From Candidatus Rhodoferax mariagerensis (GTDB taxonomy: Bacteria; Pseudomonadota; Gammaproteobacteria; Burkholderiales; Burkholderiaceae_C), in assembly GCA_016719055.1 (NCBI GenBank), contig JADKAW010000002.1, forward strand, positions 62,001 to 126,000: a DNA stretch of 64,000 nt. The letters run 5' to 3'. The notes under the pieces were generated by a model. It was not told where the DNA came from and searched no databases. It saw only the letters and a list, made by a program, of their open reading frames with translations. Positions 1-9,957 of this stretch are shown piece after piece. Position numbers and translations under genes: made by a program. Every line of letters starts with the position of its first letter. The first letter of the stretch is position 1.

Positions 1-444
1 GTGGCAAGCGGCACCCTGCTGCAAGGCTTTAGCCGGCAAGAAACCGTTTTGCTCAGCGAATACCTTCAGTGCTTTGGCGTGCCGCGCCAGTCCACCATCC
101 TGCGTGAGGGCGACGAGGGCGACTTTCTCGCCATCCTCATCACCGGGCAGGCGGTTGTCACCAAGCAGCACGACGGCGTCGACAAAGTTGTCTACACTGT
201 CAAACCCGGCGACATGATTGGTGAAATGTCACTCATCGACGGCCAAAAGCGCTTTGCCAGCTGCATCACCACCGAGCCCAGCGACTTTGCCGTGCTCACC
301 GCCGACAACTTCAGCGCCATGCTGGCCGACCATCCCCGCCTGGCCAACAAGCTGTTGTTGCGCCTGCTCAACATGACCACCGCCCGTTTGCGCCACGCCA
401 CCAACCGCATGCTCCCCGGGCTGATAGACTTCGGGTTTTTCTAG
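1..444 (+). CDS. Cyclic-nucleotide-binding domain protein (5' end may lie outside window)
   Basis: The protein is one cyclic-nucleotide-binding (CRP-type) beta-roll followed by a short helix. Visible family residues are the glycine-rich turn EGDEGD near residues 37-42, the phosphate-binding-cassette stretch GEMSLIDGQKR near 74-84, whose Glu and Arg match the cNMP-contacting pair of CRP, and a C-terminal helix. No helix-turn-helix follows: the protein stops soon after LRHATNR, so it is probably not a classical transcription factor. It ends 10 bases before epsL, which suggests co-transcription and a regulatory role in polysaccharide export. The GTG at base 1 may simply be an internal valine codon, so the true N-terminus is uncertain. 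Confidence 0.7.
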   Translation: MASGTLLQGFSRQETVLLSEYLQCFGVPRQSTILREGDEGDFLAILITGQAVVTKQHDGVDKVVYTVKPGDMIGEMSLIDGQKRFASCITTEPSDFAVLTADNFSAMLADHPRLANKLLLRLLNMTTARLRHATNRMLPGLIDFGFF

Positions 445-454
445 GCCAATACTG

Positions 455-1657
455 ATGTATATGTTTGCGCTGCGCCACCCCACTGCTTGGTATTTCGGTT
501 GTATCGTTTCGCTCATCGCGCTGCTGCTGCCTGCCACCACCTTGGCCCAGTCCGGCACCGACAAAACCATCACCCTGCGTGCCAGCGTCGACCTCACCCA
601 CAACGACAACTTTCAGCAGTCGCCCGCCAGCGCCCAGGAGTCCGAGCAAATCTCATCCCAAATGCTCGGCATCAAGCTGGCCATTCCCGTGAGCCTGCAG
701 CGTTTTGAGCTTGACGCCGACATCACCAACAACACGCACAAAAACTTCAAGGGTTTTGACTACATCGGCCAAAACTACAAGGCCGCCTGGCAGTGGAGTG
801 TGACCCCCCAGCTCTACGGCAGCCTGTTTTTGTCGCGCGCCGACACCCTCAACGCCATTCAAGACAGCCTCGACCCCAACTTGCGCAACAAAAACACCAC
901 CACCTCGGGCGGCCTGGCCGTCAACTATGGTTTGGCCGGGCGGTGGCAGCTGCTGGGCAGCGTGTTTAAGTCCAACTCCAGTAACGAGCAGGCCCTGCTC
1001 GGCACGGGCGACTCTGATTCCACCTCGGCTGCCGCCGGCTTTCGCTACATGCTGGGCTCAGGCTCAACGCTGGGCTATATCTTGCGCTACGACAACGGCA
1101 CCTCACACGCCGCCGACGCCAACGCCGTAGACACCAGCAGCAGCTTTACCGGCGTCAACCACGACTTTTCTTTGGCTTGGAAGCTCAGCGCCGACTCTGA
1201 CCTAGAGGTGCACCTGTTGCACTTGTCCAACCGCTACGCCAGCGTGCCAGAGTTTGACTTTTCAGGCTTGGGCACCAGTGTCAAGCTCAGCCACCGGTTC
1301 ACCGACAAAACCTCGGTCTCGGCCAGCTGGGCGCGCGCCCTTGCCAGCAACCAGACCGACACCTCCATTTATACCGAGACTGACACCTTCAGCCTCAGCC
1401 CCTCTTGGGCCATCACCCCCAAAACCTCGCTTAATTTAAAGTATTCCGTCGCCCAACGCCGCGACAAGGGCAGCCCCACCGACGTGTCAAGCAACCGCAC
1501 CGACACCACCCACAACGCCTCGCTGGGCCTAAGCTGGGCCCCCCGCCCATTCGCCACCCTGTCTGCCAACCTGGCCTGGACCCGGCAAACCTCCAGCCTG
1601 CCTGATCTGGACTACGTGGTCAAAAAGTCCACCGTCAAAGCCCTGTTTACCTTTTAA
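455..1657 (+). CDS. epsL: XrtB-associated outer-membrane beta-barrel protein EpsL
   Basis: The 400-residue protein has an N-terminal hydrophobic segment (about residues 15-31, ending LPATTLAQS) that looks like a Sec signal peptide. It is followed by alternating amphipathic strands with many aromatic ends, and it finishes in ALFTF with a terminal phenylalanine, typical of outer-membrane barrels. Length and order match EpsL, the outer-membrane protein of exosortase-B EPS loci, which probably serves as the export channel or its partner. It is the first gene of the epsL-D-E-F-G block. The function as secretion porin is inferred from family and position. Confidence 0.8.
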   Translation: MYMFALRHPTAWYFGCIVSLIALLLPATTLAQSGTDKTITLRASVDLTHNDNFQQSPASAQESEQISSQMLGIKLAIPVSLQRFELDADITNNTHKNFKGFDYIGQNYKAAWQWSVTPQLYGSLFLSRADTLNAIQDSLDPNLRNKNTTTSGGLAVNYGLAGRWQLLGSVFKSNSSNEQALLGTGDSDSTSAAAGFRYMLGSGSTLGYILRYDNGTSHAADANAVDTSSSFTGVNHDFSLAWKLSADSDLEVHLLHLSNRYASVPEFDFSGLGTSVKLSHRFTDKTSVSASWARALASNQTDTSIYTETDTFSLSPSWAITPKTSLNLKYSVAQRRDKGSPTDVSSNRTDTTHNASLGLSWAPRPFATLSANLAWTRQTSSLPDLDYVVKKSTVKALFTF

Positions 1658-1672
1658 CACCCACCGCCCACC

Positions 1673-2777
1673 ATGCTTAATACTTACACAATATTCCAGG
1701 CTTATTGGCATTGTTGCGTTAATTCTTGGCCCCTGCCTGTGGCTCACCGCCTGTAGCAAAACCAGCACCGCCGCCACCCAGGTGGTGGCCCGGGTTGATG
1801 GCGAAGAAATCTCGGTGCACCAGATCAACGCCGTGCTGTCGCGCGCCACCGGCGTTACCCCGGCCAACGTCACCAAGGTCAAGCAAGACATTTTGGCCGG
1901 CCTGGTCGAGCAGCAGCTGGCCATCAACCTGGCTGTCGCTAACAAGCTCGACCGCACCCCCGGTGTGGTCCAGGCCATCGAAGAGGCCCGCCGCGACATC
2001 ATTGCCCGCGCCGCGCTAGAGCAAATCACCGCTGCCCTGCCCAAACCCTCTGACGAAGAAGTCCAGCAATACTTCACCGACAACCCCGCCCTGTTTGCCC
2101 AGCGCCGCCTGTTTAACCTGCAAGAAATCAGCCTGGCCAAAGCCACCCCCGACATGCCCGAGGTGCAGGCCAAGGTAGCCGCCGCCAAAAACATGGAAGA
2201 GCTGGTTACCTACCTGCGCAGCAAAAACATCGCCTTTAGCGCCAACGGCGGCACCCGCGCCGCCGAGCAAATCCCGCTAGAGATGTTGCCCAAGCTCCAG
2301 CCTTTCAAAGACGGCCAGATAGGTTTGGTCGAATCACGCGAGTCATTTGTCATTGTGCACCTGGTGTCGTCACGCACCGCACCGGTCACGCTGGAGCAAG
2401 CGGCCCCAAAAATCAAACTCTTTTTATCCAACCAGCGTAAAGCTGAGGCCGTCAAAAAGCAAAAAGACATCATGAAAGCCGGTGCCAAGATCGAATACCT
2501 GGGCGAGTTCGCCGGTGGCGAGGCCGCCTTTAAAGCCAAAGCCGAAGCTGACGCCAAAGCCGCCCAAGCCGCCCAAACGGCAGCCCAGGCCAAAGCCAAG
2601 GCAGACGCCGACGCCCTGGCCAAGATCAAGGCCGACGAACAAGCCGCCGCCCAGGCAGACGCCGAAGCCCGCGCCAAAGCCCGTGCCGAGTCCCGTGCCC
2701 AGTCTGCCTCTGCAGCAGGCACCGCCGCGCCCACCGCTATAGACCTTGAAAAAGGCCTTAAAGGAATGAAACAATGA
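1673..2777 (+). CDS. epsD: EpsD-family peptidyl-prolyl cis-trans isomerase lipoprotein, 5' end frame-shifted
   Basis: This is a SurA/parvulin-like chaperone of the EpsD family: an N-terminal helical segment with VARVDGEEIS, a PPIase-like middle, and a long Ala/Lys/Glu-rich C-terminal tail (from about base 2530). From 1782 the frame is open, but codons upstream in the same frame encode a hydrophobic stretch ending LTAC, a good lipobox at 1743-1754. That frame has no ATG, GTG or TTG start. The ATG at 1673 is in another frame and joins it only if one base near 1694-1698 is removed. The gene therefore probably starts at 1673 and encodes a periplasmic lipoprotein. Its stop overlaps the epsE start (ATGA, 2774-2777). 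Confidence 0.72.
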
Positions 2778-3637
2778 GGCCCCCGCTCACCTTGCTAGCC
2801 ACAGCCTGGCGCCTGCTTGCCGTTTTGCTCTTGCTGCTGGCAGGTGTTGGCAGCGCCGCCGCCCAAGAGGCCGCAGCAGCAGCCCCAGACGTCGGTGCCA
2901 TGTCCACCGTGGCCGAAGAGCAGTTGGCCCCTGGCGACGCCATCCGTATCCGCGTCTTTCAAAACCCCGAGCTCAGTGTCGAGACCCGCATTCTGCTTAA
3001 TGGCAGCATCAGCTACCCCCTTATCGGGTCGATCAAGCTGGCCGGCCAAAACATCGAGCAAGCCGAAGAGTCCCTGGCCAAGGCGCTCAAGGCCGGTGGC
3101 TTTTTGCAAAACCCGCAAATCACCATCAACCTGCTGCAAATCAAACGCAAGCAGGTGTCATTGCTGGGCGAGGTGGCGCGCCCCGGCCCCTATGCCCTAG
3201 ACCGCGACGGCACCCGCCTGTCGCAGGTGCTGGCCGCAGCCGGTGGCATCCGCCCAGATGGCTCGTCGGTCGTCATCGTCACCGGCACCCGCCTGGGCCA
3301 GCCCGTGCGGTATGAGGTTAACCTGGACCTTATTTACCTTGAAGGGCGCACCGAGTCAGACCTGACCCTGCAGGGCGGCGATGTCATTTATGTCAACAAG
3401 GCCCCCATGTTCTACATCTATGGCGAGGCCCAAAAGCCCGGTGCCTTCAAGCTTGAGCGTAACCTGACATTTATGCAAGCCTTGGTCACCGCCGGTGGCA
3501 TCACCCAGCGTGGTACTGAGCGCAACCTGCGCGTTACCCGCCGCGAGCCCGACGGCAGCACCAAAGAGTATTACCCCGCCCTGCACGAGCCCGTGCGCGC
3601 TGACGACGTGATCTTTGTGCGCGAAAGCCTGTTTTAA
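2774..3637 (+). CDS. epsE: Polysaccharide export protein EpsE (Wza-like, SLBB domains)
   Basis: The 287-residue protein has a signal peptide (hydrophobic LLAVLLLLLAGVGSAAAQ) and a Poly_export domain (about residues 50-125, with PGDAIRIRVFQNPEL and the inner GSISYPLIG motif). Two SLBB-like repeats follow (about 130-185 and 210-265, with GEVARPGPYAL and GEAQKPGAFKL). This is the Wza/KpsD-like outer-membrane polysaccharide exporter of XrtB EPS loci. No lipobox is obvious in its leader. The start overlaps the stop of epsD by four bases, implying translational coupling. Confidence 0.88.
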   Translation: MRPPLTLLATAWRLLAVLLLLLAGVGSAAAQEAAAAAPDVGAMSTVAEEQLAPGDAIRIRVFQNPELSVETRILLNGSISYPLIGSIKLAGQNIEQAEESLAKALKAGGFLQNPQITINLLQIKRKQVSLLGEVARPGPYALDRDGTRLSQVLAAAGGIRPDGSSVVIVTGTRLGQPVRYEVNLDLIYLEGRTESDLTLQGGDVIYVNKAPMFYIYGEAQKPGAFKLERNLTFMQALVTAGGITQRGTERNLRVTRREPDGSTKEYYPALHEPVRADDVIFVRESLF

Positions 3638-3671
3638 GCCCCTCGCCACAAATTGCACCCTATTGCACCCT

Positions 3672-5096
3672 ATGTCTCCCAAGCTCATTCTGCTGGTTTT
3701 ATTTGCCCACCGCTACGCGGCAGCACTGGCCTTTTTGCTGGTGCTGTCAGTTGGTGCTGTGGTCACCCTCACCACCCCCAAAACCTACCAGGCCACCACC
3801 GACCTGTTGGTAGACTCGCGTACCGACCCCATCGCTGGCGTGCTGACTGGTGGCCAAAACTACATTGCCACCCAAATCGCCATCATCCAGAGCGAGCGCG
3901 TGGCCATTGGCGTGGTCAAGCGCCTGCGCATCGACCAAACCCCCACCCTGGTGAACGACTGGCGCAACGCTACCGGCGGCAAGGTGCCGCTTGAAAACTA
4001 TTACGCCAACATGCTGCGCCGGGGTTTGCTGGCCGAGCCCAAGCGCAGCAGCAATGTGATTACGCTCACCTATGAGGGGGCAGACCCCAAGTTTGTCACC
4101 GCCGTGGTCAACACCTATGCCCAGGCCTACCTTGACCTTACCGTCGACCTGCGCGTAGAGCCGGTGCGCCAGTATGCCAACTGGTTTGACGAGCGCCTGA
4201 AAACCCTGCGCGAAAACGTTGAGTCCGCCCAAACCCGTCTGTCAGAATTTCAGCGCAACAAAGGCATTGTGGGCAATGCCGACCAGGAGATTGCCCGCAT
4301 GGACGCCCTGATGTCTCAGCTGGTCACCGTGCAAAGCGAAAACGCGGTGATCAACAGCCGCCAAAGAACATCCGGCACTGACATGTCGCAAGAGGTGTTG
4401 GCCAGTGGCCTTGTCCAAAGCCTAAAGGGCGAGGTCAACGCGCTAGAGGTCAAGCTGACCGAGGTGCGCCTGAGCCTGGGCCCCAACCACCCGCAGCGCA
4501 TTCAGCTAGAGGGCCAGCTTGCCGCGCTTAAAACCCAGTTGCAATCAGAAATGAGCCGCGTGGCCGGCGGCACCCGTGTGGCCCAAACCGCCGCCAACAT
4601 GCACGAGTCAGAGCTGCGCGGCCTGATCAACGCGCAAAAAAGCCGCGTATTAGAGCTGCGCCAGCAGCGCGACGAGATTGCCGTGCTGGCGCAAGACGTA
4701 GAGGCCGCCAAGCGCATTTACGACTCGGTCTTGCAGCGCAGCAACCAGCTTAACTTGGAAAAACAGTCTGACCAGGCCAACATCTCGGTGTTAAGCCCAG
4801 CCATTGAGCCAACCGCCCCCTTCAAGCCGAACATACCAAAATTTATAGCAGCGTCTGTATTGGGGGCCTTGGCGGCCGCCTTTGTGGCGGCCATGGGGCT
4901 AGAGTTTTTGAACCGCAAGGTGCGTGTGGTGGACGACATGATGTTTGAAGACGTGCCCCTGCTGGGCGTGATAGACCGGCGCCCACCCCAATACAGCCTG
5001 GGCGACCGCCTGGCGCTTACCGGCAAGTTTTTCAGCAACCGCAAGCTGCGCAAAGAAATTGCCAGCAGCACCCACCAAACCCCCAGGCTGACATGA
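3672..5096 (+). CDS. epsF: Chain-length determinant protein EpsF (Wzz/GNVR family)
   Basis: This inner-membrane polysaccharide co-polymerase sets EPS chain length with EpsG. The ATG at 3672 gives 474 residues. A first membrane helix spans residues 10-30 and a Wzz domain follows. A long coiled-coil periplasmic region covers about 170-350, a GNVR-type segment (YDSVLQRSNQLNLEKQSDQ) lies near 355-375, and a second membrane helix sits near 395-415. A longer reading from 3615 would run into epsE, so 3672 is preferred. The cytosolic tail overlaps the epsG start by ATGA (5093-5096), typical of co-polymerase and kinase pairs. Confidence 0.88.
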   Translation: MSPKLILLVLFAHRYAAALAFLLVLSVGAVVTLTTPKTYQATTDLLVDSRTDPIAGVLTGGQNYIATQIAIIQSERVAIGVVKRLRIDQTPTLVNDWRNATGGKVPLENYYANMLRRGLLAEPKRSSNVITLTYEGADPKFVTAVVNTYAQAYLDLTVDLRVEPVRQYANWFDERLKTLRENVESAQTRLSEFQRNKGIVGNADQEIARMDALMSQLVTVQSENAVINSRQRTSGTDMSQEVLASGLVQSLKGEVNALEVKLTEVRLSLGPNHPQRIQLEGQLAALKTQLQSEMSRVAGGTRVAQTAANMHESELRGLINAQKSRVLELRQQRDEIAVLAQDVEAAKRIYDSVLQRSNQLNLEKQSDQANISVLSPAIEPTAPFKPNIPKFIAASVLGALAAAFVAAMGLEFLNRKVRVVDDMMFEDVPLLGVIDRRPPQYSLGDRLALTGKFFSNRKLRKEIASSTHQTPRLT

Positions 5097-6073
5097 GCAC
5101 AGACGCTACAGCATCGCCGCCCCCGGCAGACAACACCGCCAGCACTGTGGTGGCCGCAGGCGACAGTGCCTCTCCGCTTATGCCAGTGCAGGGCCGCAGC
5201 GCCCGCTCTAGCATCGACCGCTCTTTGGGTGTGATTTTGGTGGACTCTGGCGTCATCACCATCGAAGACGCCCAGCGCGTGATCAACCTGCAGCGCGAGC
5301 AAAAAGTGCCCTTTGGCGAGGCCGCCTTGCAACTGGGCCTGGTCACGCAGGCCGACATTCGCGACGCGCTGTCGCACCAATACCAATACTCTTACGTGTC
5401 GCGCACCAGCGGCCAGCAGATCAACCCCGAGCTGGTGGCTGCCTACAAACCCTTTAGCCACGAGGTGGACAAACTGCGTGCCATTCGCAGCCAGCTCATG
5501 CTGCGCTGGTTTGACAAAGAGCTGGGCCACGCCATGCTGGCTGTGGTGGGTGCCGACCGGGCTGAAGGTGGCAGCTACCTGGTGGCGAACCTGGCCATTG
5601 TGTTCGCCCAGATGGGCGAGCGTACGTTGCTGATAGATGCCGACATGCGCACACCACGCCAGCACGAATTGTTTAAGCTCAACAACCAGTTGGGGTTTAG
5701 CAGTCTGTTGGCTGGCCGTGCCGATGTGGCGCAGGTGGTGTCGCCCATCAGCTACATCGACAACCTGGCCGTGTTGCCCGCCGGCCCCACACCACCCAAC
5801 CCGCAAGAATTGCTAAACCGCCCCACACTCACCAATCTGCTGGAGTGGGCTGGCCTGGCGTATGACATTGTGCTGATCGACACCTCATCACTTTCGGTGG
5901 GGGCCGATGCCATGATGGTGGCTGCCAAAGCCGGTGCGGCACTGGCGGTGGCGCGGGCCAATGGCACCAAGCTGCGCGCCTTTCAGGGCATGATCGTGGA
6001 CCTGAAGCGCTCTGGCATCAATGTGGTGGGCTCCGTGCTAAACGATCCCCCCCTGATCGACGTGGCAAGTTAA
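5093..6073 (+). CDS. epsG: Chain-length determinant tyrosine kinase-like ATPase EpsG
   Basis: The 326-residue cytoplasmic protein has two parts. Residues 35-115 resemble the N-terminal GspE/PilB-type domain (SLGVILVDSG, then LVTQADIRDALSHQY). The rest is a MinD/BY-kinase-type ATPase with Walker A' LLIDADMR and Walker B IVLIDTSSLS. The P-loop position reads GADRAEGGSY, without the canonical GK(S/T) lysine; as I recall, relatives also have a divergent loop here. The C-terminus is not tyrosine-rich. It works with EpsF to control polymerisation and export, and is the last gene of the tight export block. Confidence 0.82.
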   Translation: MSTDATASPPPADNTASTVVAAGDSASPLMPVQGRSARSSIDRSLGVILVDSGVITIEDAQRVINLQREQKVPFGEAALQLGLVTQADIRDALSHQYQYSYVSRTSGQQINPELVAAYKPFSHEVDKLRAIRSQLMLRWFDKELGHAMLAVVGADRAEGGSYLVANLAIVFAQMGERTLLIDADMRTPRQHELFKLNNQLGFSSLLAGRADVAQVVSPISYIDNLAVLPAGPTPPNPQELLNRPTLTNLLEWAGLAYDIVLIDTSSLSVGADAMMVAAKAGAALAVARANGTKLRAFQGMIVDLKRSGINVVGSVLNDPPLIDVAS

Positions 6074-6097
6074 TCGCCATCGCTGACCCCATTATCC

Positions 6098-6184
6098 CGT
6101 CATTGCGAGCGCAGCGAAGCAATCCATGCCCCTCTCTCCCCACCCCACCGTCATTGCGAGGAGCGCAGCGACGCGGAAATCCAC
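6098..6184 (+). repeat. Two copies of a dispersed repeat (GTCATTGCGAG...GCAATCCA type)
   Basis: Two related units lie between epsG and the next gene. The first, at 6098-6127, has core GTCATTGCGAGCGCAGCGA then AGCAATCC. The second, at 6149-6184, is a longer variant reading GCGAGGAGCGCAGCGACG then CGGAAATCC. Further copies occur inside ugd (12485-12520) and, reversed, at 23427-23459. The family is a common bacterial interspersed element; its role here is unknown. Confidence 0.8.
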
Positions 6185-6198
6185 CTCCCGGCCACCCC

Positions 6199-7697
6199 AT
6201 GCCTGAATACCTGCGCGCACTCATCGTGATCCTGGTACTGGCCACGCCAGTCTTCTGGTTCTTCAAGCCCGCGCTCACCCCCCACCTGATCCCGACCGAC
6301 GCTTTTGTGCTGCGCCGCAACACCTGGTATGGCATCACCCTGGCCGGGTTCTTGTCGCAAAGTTTCTGGATCTTCATCTTCATACTGGCAATACTGCTGA
6401 TCAACGCGCGCAAAAAAGACAGCAATCCCTTTGGCCTTTATTTTTTCTTGCTACTGGCCTTGCCACAAATCAAACAAGAAATACCCGGTTTTTTTGGCAT
6501 CAATTACATTTACACCATCGACTATGTGCGCATGCTCACACTGTTTTTGCTGCTGCCGGTGTGCGTGACAGAGTGGAATAGAAAAAGCAGCGAAAAAGTT
6601 GTCTTCGCCACCGACAAAATCCTTTTCCTGTATCTGAGCTTGGTGTTTGTGCTGCGCGCCAACGTAGACACTGTGGGCAACAGCATTCGGTTTTTTCTGG
6701 ACATCATGATCGACGTTGTCATACCCTATTACGCGGTGACAAGAGGTATTAAAAACATCGAGCAGATGAAAGATCTTCTTACTAGCTTTGTAGTCGCGGC
6801 AATGGTTGTAGGCTTGTTAGGTGTATTTGAGTTTTCTAAATATTGGTTATTATATTCTTCACTACCAGATGCATTGAAAATTGATTGGTCAGTAAGCTAC
6901 CTAAAAGAGATGAATCGCTGCGCGCTCTAGTGACAACTGAACACTCAATTATTCTCGGCTATGTTATGGCAATTGCAATAGGCGTGAGTCTTTATATGAC
7001 GCTATATGTCACCAAACGGCAATTTCAACTGGTAGCATTTTCCTTATTACTCGGTGGTATTGTTGCTGCATTTTCGCGTGGGCCTTGGGTTGGCGCAGCG
7101 GCAATCCTATTTATTTATTTTGTGCTTGAGGGAAAACGTGGTTTTAAAAAAATAGCGACGGGCATCCTCTTGATCGCACTAGGATTATTCATATTGACAG
7201 TCATCGGTTGGAGTGAAAAAATACTATCATACATGCCCTTCATTGGTTCAGTTGATTCTGAAAATGTAGATTATCGGAAGCGGTTATTCGAGGTATCAAT
7301 GGATCGCATTTATGAAAACCCTTGGCTGGGATCGTCTGATTACCTGTCAAAGATGGAGGAAATGCGCCAAGGCCAGGGAATTATCGATTTGGTAAATACA
7401 TATTTGGTGGTTTCATTGAACTCTGGTTTAGTTGGATTGTCTTTGTTTGTGTTGTTTTTTTTTACTACACTTATTGGTGTCAGCAAGGTATTACGAAACA
7501 AAATTGTGCCACTGAATCAAAAGTCGCTAGGAAATGTCTTGTTTTCCACAATGATGGGCATTCTTTTAACAATTTTTACCTGTAGTCCCATGAGTCTTGT
7601 CCCACTGATGTATTGGCTGTTTAGTAGCCTTTGCTTGGTATACGTCAAATTAAATTCGCCGCCGAATCCACAATTAATTTCAGAAAGTACGATGTAA
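6199..7697 (+). pseudogene. O-antigen ligase/polymerase-like membrane protein, frameshifted at 6903-6906
   Basis: Two open frames, 6199-6930 and 6915-7697, together encode one polytopic membrane protein of about 500 residues. It has some ten hydrophobic segments and a conserved stretch (SLRALVTTEHSIILGYV, then FSRGPWVGA) typical of the Wzy/WaaL-like family in exosortase loci. Such proteins polymerise or ligate undecaprenyl-linked glycans at the inner membrane. The frames join if one A is added to the AAAA run at 6903-6906. This may be a real loss-of-function indel or a sequence error. Base composition becomes AT-rich from about 6770. Confidence 0.72.
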
Positions 7698-8035
7698 ATC
7701 TAGCCGAACGGGTCATTTTATCTCACTCAGTAAGCTATTAAAAGCTTAGATCCGTTTGGTGCAAATTAGATCTCGTCGCCTGTGAGCAGGCACTGAATAC
7801 CACAAATTAATATCCAGCCATTCAGTTTAATCGATATCGGCAGTGACTTAGCTAAACACTCTACACATTAGCGATTGTAATTTCCCATCCAGCAGGACTA
7901 GTCGCTGCATCTCACTTCGCCACGGCACATGTTTTTTTGCATATCGCTAATCAGCTCTTCTACTGCGAATCGTAGCGGGGGCGTGTCTGTTCGCACCGAA
8001 ACTACTGAGTTCGCTTAACTACTCCGTTAAAGCCC
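7698..8035. other. Gene-free AT-rich spacer
   Basis: This is 338 bases between the polymerase-like gene and the ABC transporter. I see no long open frame with family features, no clear promoter and no tandem repeats. The sequence is AT-rich like its neighbours. Confidence 0.5.
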
Positions 8036-9770
8036 ATGCTGCACATCATTTTTTCTGTTTATCATCATTTATCCCGGAGACGGCGCATTCAATTCTTTTT
8101 GGTGCTCACTTTGATGTTGTTTAACACTTTAGCCGAGGTATTTACACTGGGTGCTATTGTTCCATTTTTGGGTCTTCTGGTGAACCCAGGCGTTGCAGAC
8201 CAGAATATGCTGATTGGCACAACCTTGGATGCTGTTGTTTCTATTGTAGGCGGTAGTCGCCTAACTGCCGCTTCGCTACTGTTTATTGCATTTGCTTTTG
8301 TTGCGGCAGCACTTCGACTGACCCTTAACTGGGCCAGCTTACGTTATGTATTTTCGGTTGGCGCCGACCTCGGCACAGCTATATATAGCCGGGTTCTACA
8401 GCAGCCGTACACCTACCATATACAACACAACAGCAGCAGCATGATTGCTGCGGTGGAGAAAATAGGTATGCTTGTTATGGGTTTTATGGCACCACTGATG
8501 CAGGCTAGCATTGCCACGGTAATGGTGGTATCCATATTTGGTGCCATGATGTGGGCAAATCCTATTATTGCAGCTGGAGCAGTGGTTGTTTTTGGTGGTC
8601 TTTACGGAGGCATCAGTGCATGGGCAAGGAATCGCCTGCGTGCTAACGCAAAGATAATTTCTAATAACAGTTCAGAAAAAATCAAGGCATTGCAAGAAGG
8701 CTTGGGAGGTATACGTGATGTGATCATTGATGGTAATTATGAGCTGTTTACTAAATATTTTAGTGTGTCAGATCGATGCCAGCGGTTGGCGCAGGCGAAT
8801 AACTTGCTTCTGTCTAGTGCTCCTAAATATCTGGTTGAAAGTGTCGGTATCGTCTTGTTTGTGATGCTCGCTTTGTGGCTGGTAACTAGTCGTGGTGGAA
8901 TATCACATGCGCTGCCGACGTTAGGTGCCTTGGCTCTAGGCGCTCAAAGACTTCTACCATATATGCAAAACATATATAATGGAATTTCTACTGCGCGAGG
9001 AAATATTGTTGCTGCTGAAGAGACATTGTCGATGATGAATCTATCACTACGGGTGCCTGCCTTAGTCTCTGCTGATTTTCTACTGGAGCCAAAGACAATA
9101 TTGGTTGAGCTCAGATCGGTCAAGTTCTCGTATACGATTGAAGGCCCCCTTGTCTTAAAAAGCATAGATCTCCAGATTCGACGTGGTAGTAGAGTTGGAT
9201 TTGTTGGTGCAACTGGGTGTGGCAAAAGTACGCTGACTGATGTTATTATGGGACTTTTATTTCCTACTGAAGGGGAGATTATTGTAAATGGCCATCCATT
9301 AAATACAAATAATATTAATGTCTGGCAAAGTCGAGTTGCATGTGCCGCAGGTAATTTTTTTAGCTGACTGTAGTATCGCTGAAAATATTGCTTTTGGTGT
9401 ACCTATTAAACAAATTGATATCAATCGTTTGACGACGGCTATCAGGCAGTCACAACTTGATGAAGTTGTTTCAGCGCTACCACAGGGTATATTGACAAAC
9501 GTTGGGGAGCGAGGTATACAGTTGTCTGGGGGGCAACGGCAGAGAATAGGAATTGCAAGAGCGTTGTATAAAGATTCAGATATACTTTTAATTCTTGATG
9601 AAGCAACAAGTGCACTAGATACTGATACGGAGGCGAAGGTGATGGCTGAAATCTATAGTCTAAAGCCTGAGCTGGTGATAATTATGATTGCACACAGATT
9701 ATCAACATTGGAAAATTGTGATGAGATTTACCGCCTGTTAGATGGAAAGATTCAGTCATCTTGCATTTAA
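8036..9770 (+). pseudogene. ABC exporter/flippase (fused membrane and ATPase domains), frameshifted near 9340
   Basis: Frames 8036-9367 and 9332-9770 form one MsbA/PglK-type half transporter of about 578 residues. It has six membrane helices in the first 310 residues, then an ATPase with Walker A GATGCGKST, signature LSGGQRQR, Walker B ILLILDEATSALD and switch histidine in IAHRLS. The frame changes between 9335 and 9346, before VPQVIFLADCSI (the Q-loop region), and one missing base would restore it. Its likely role is flipping a lipid-linked saccharide. The gene is AT-rich and looks acquired together with its neighbours. Confidence 0.8.
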
Positions 9771-9957
9771 AAAAGATAGTCTGAATAAGTCAGATTTTTA
9801 CCATTCAGGCCTATTGAATTTAGATATTTACGAGTGAGGTCGCAGGAACCATGGTGTTATCTAGCTATTCCTTAAGCGTTTTTTTTGTTTGATACTTTAT
9901 CTTTTTGATTTAATTTGTTTTTTTTTCTTTGATTGGCATTCGGTGCCATTACTTATT

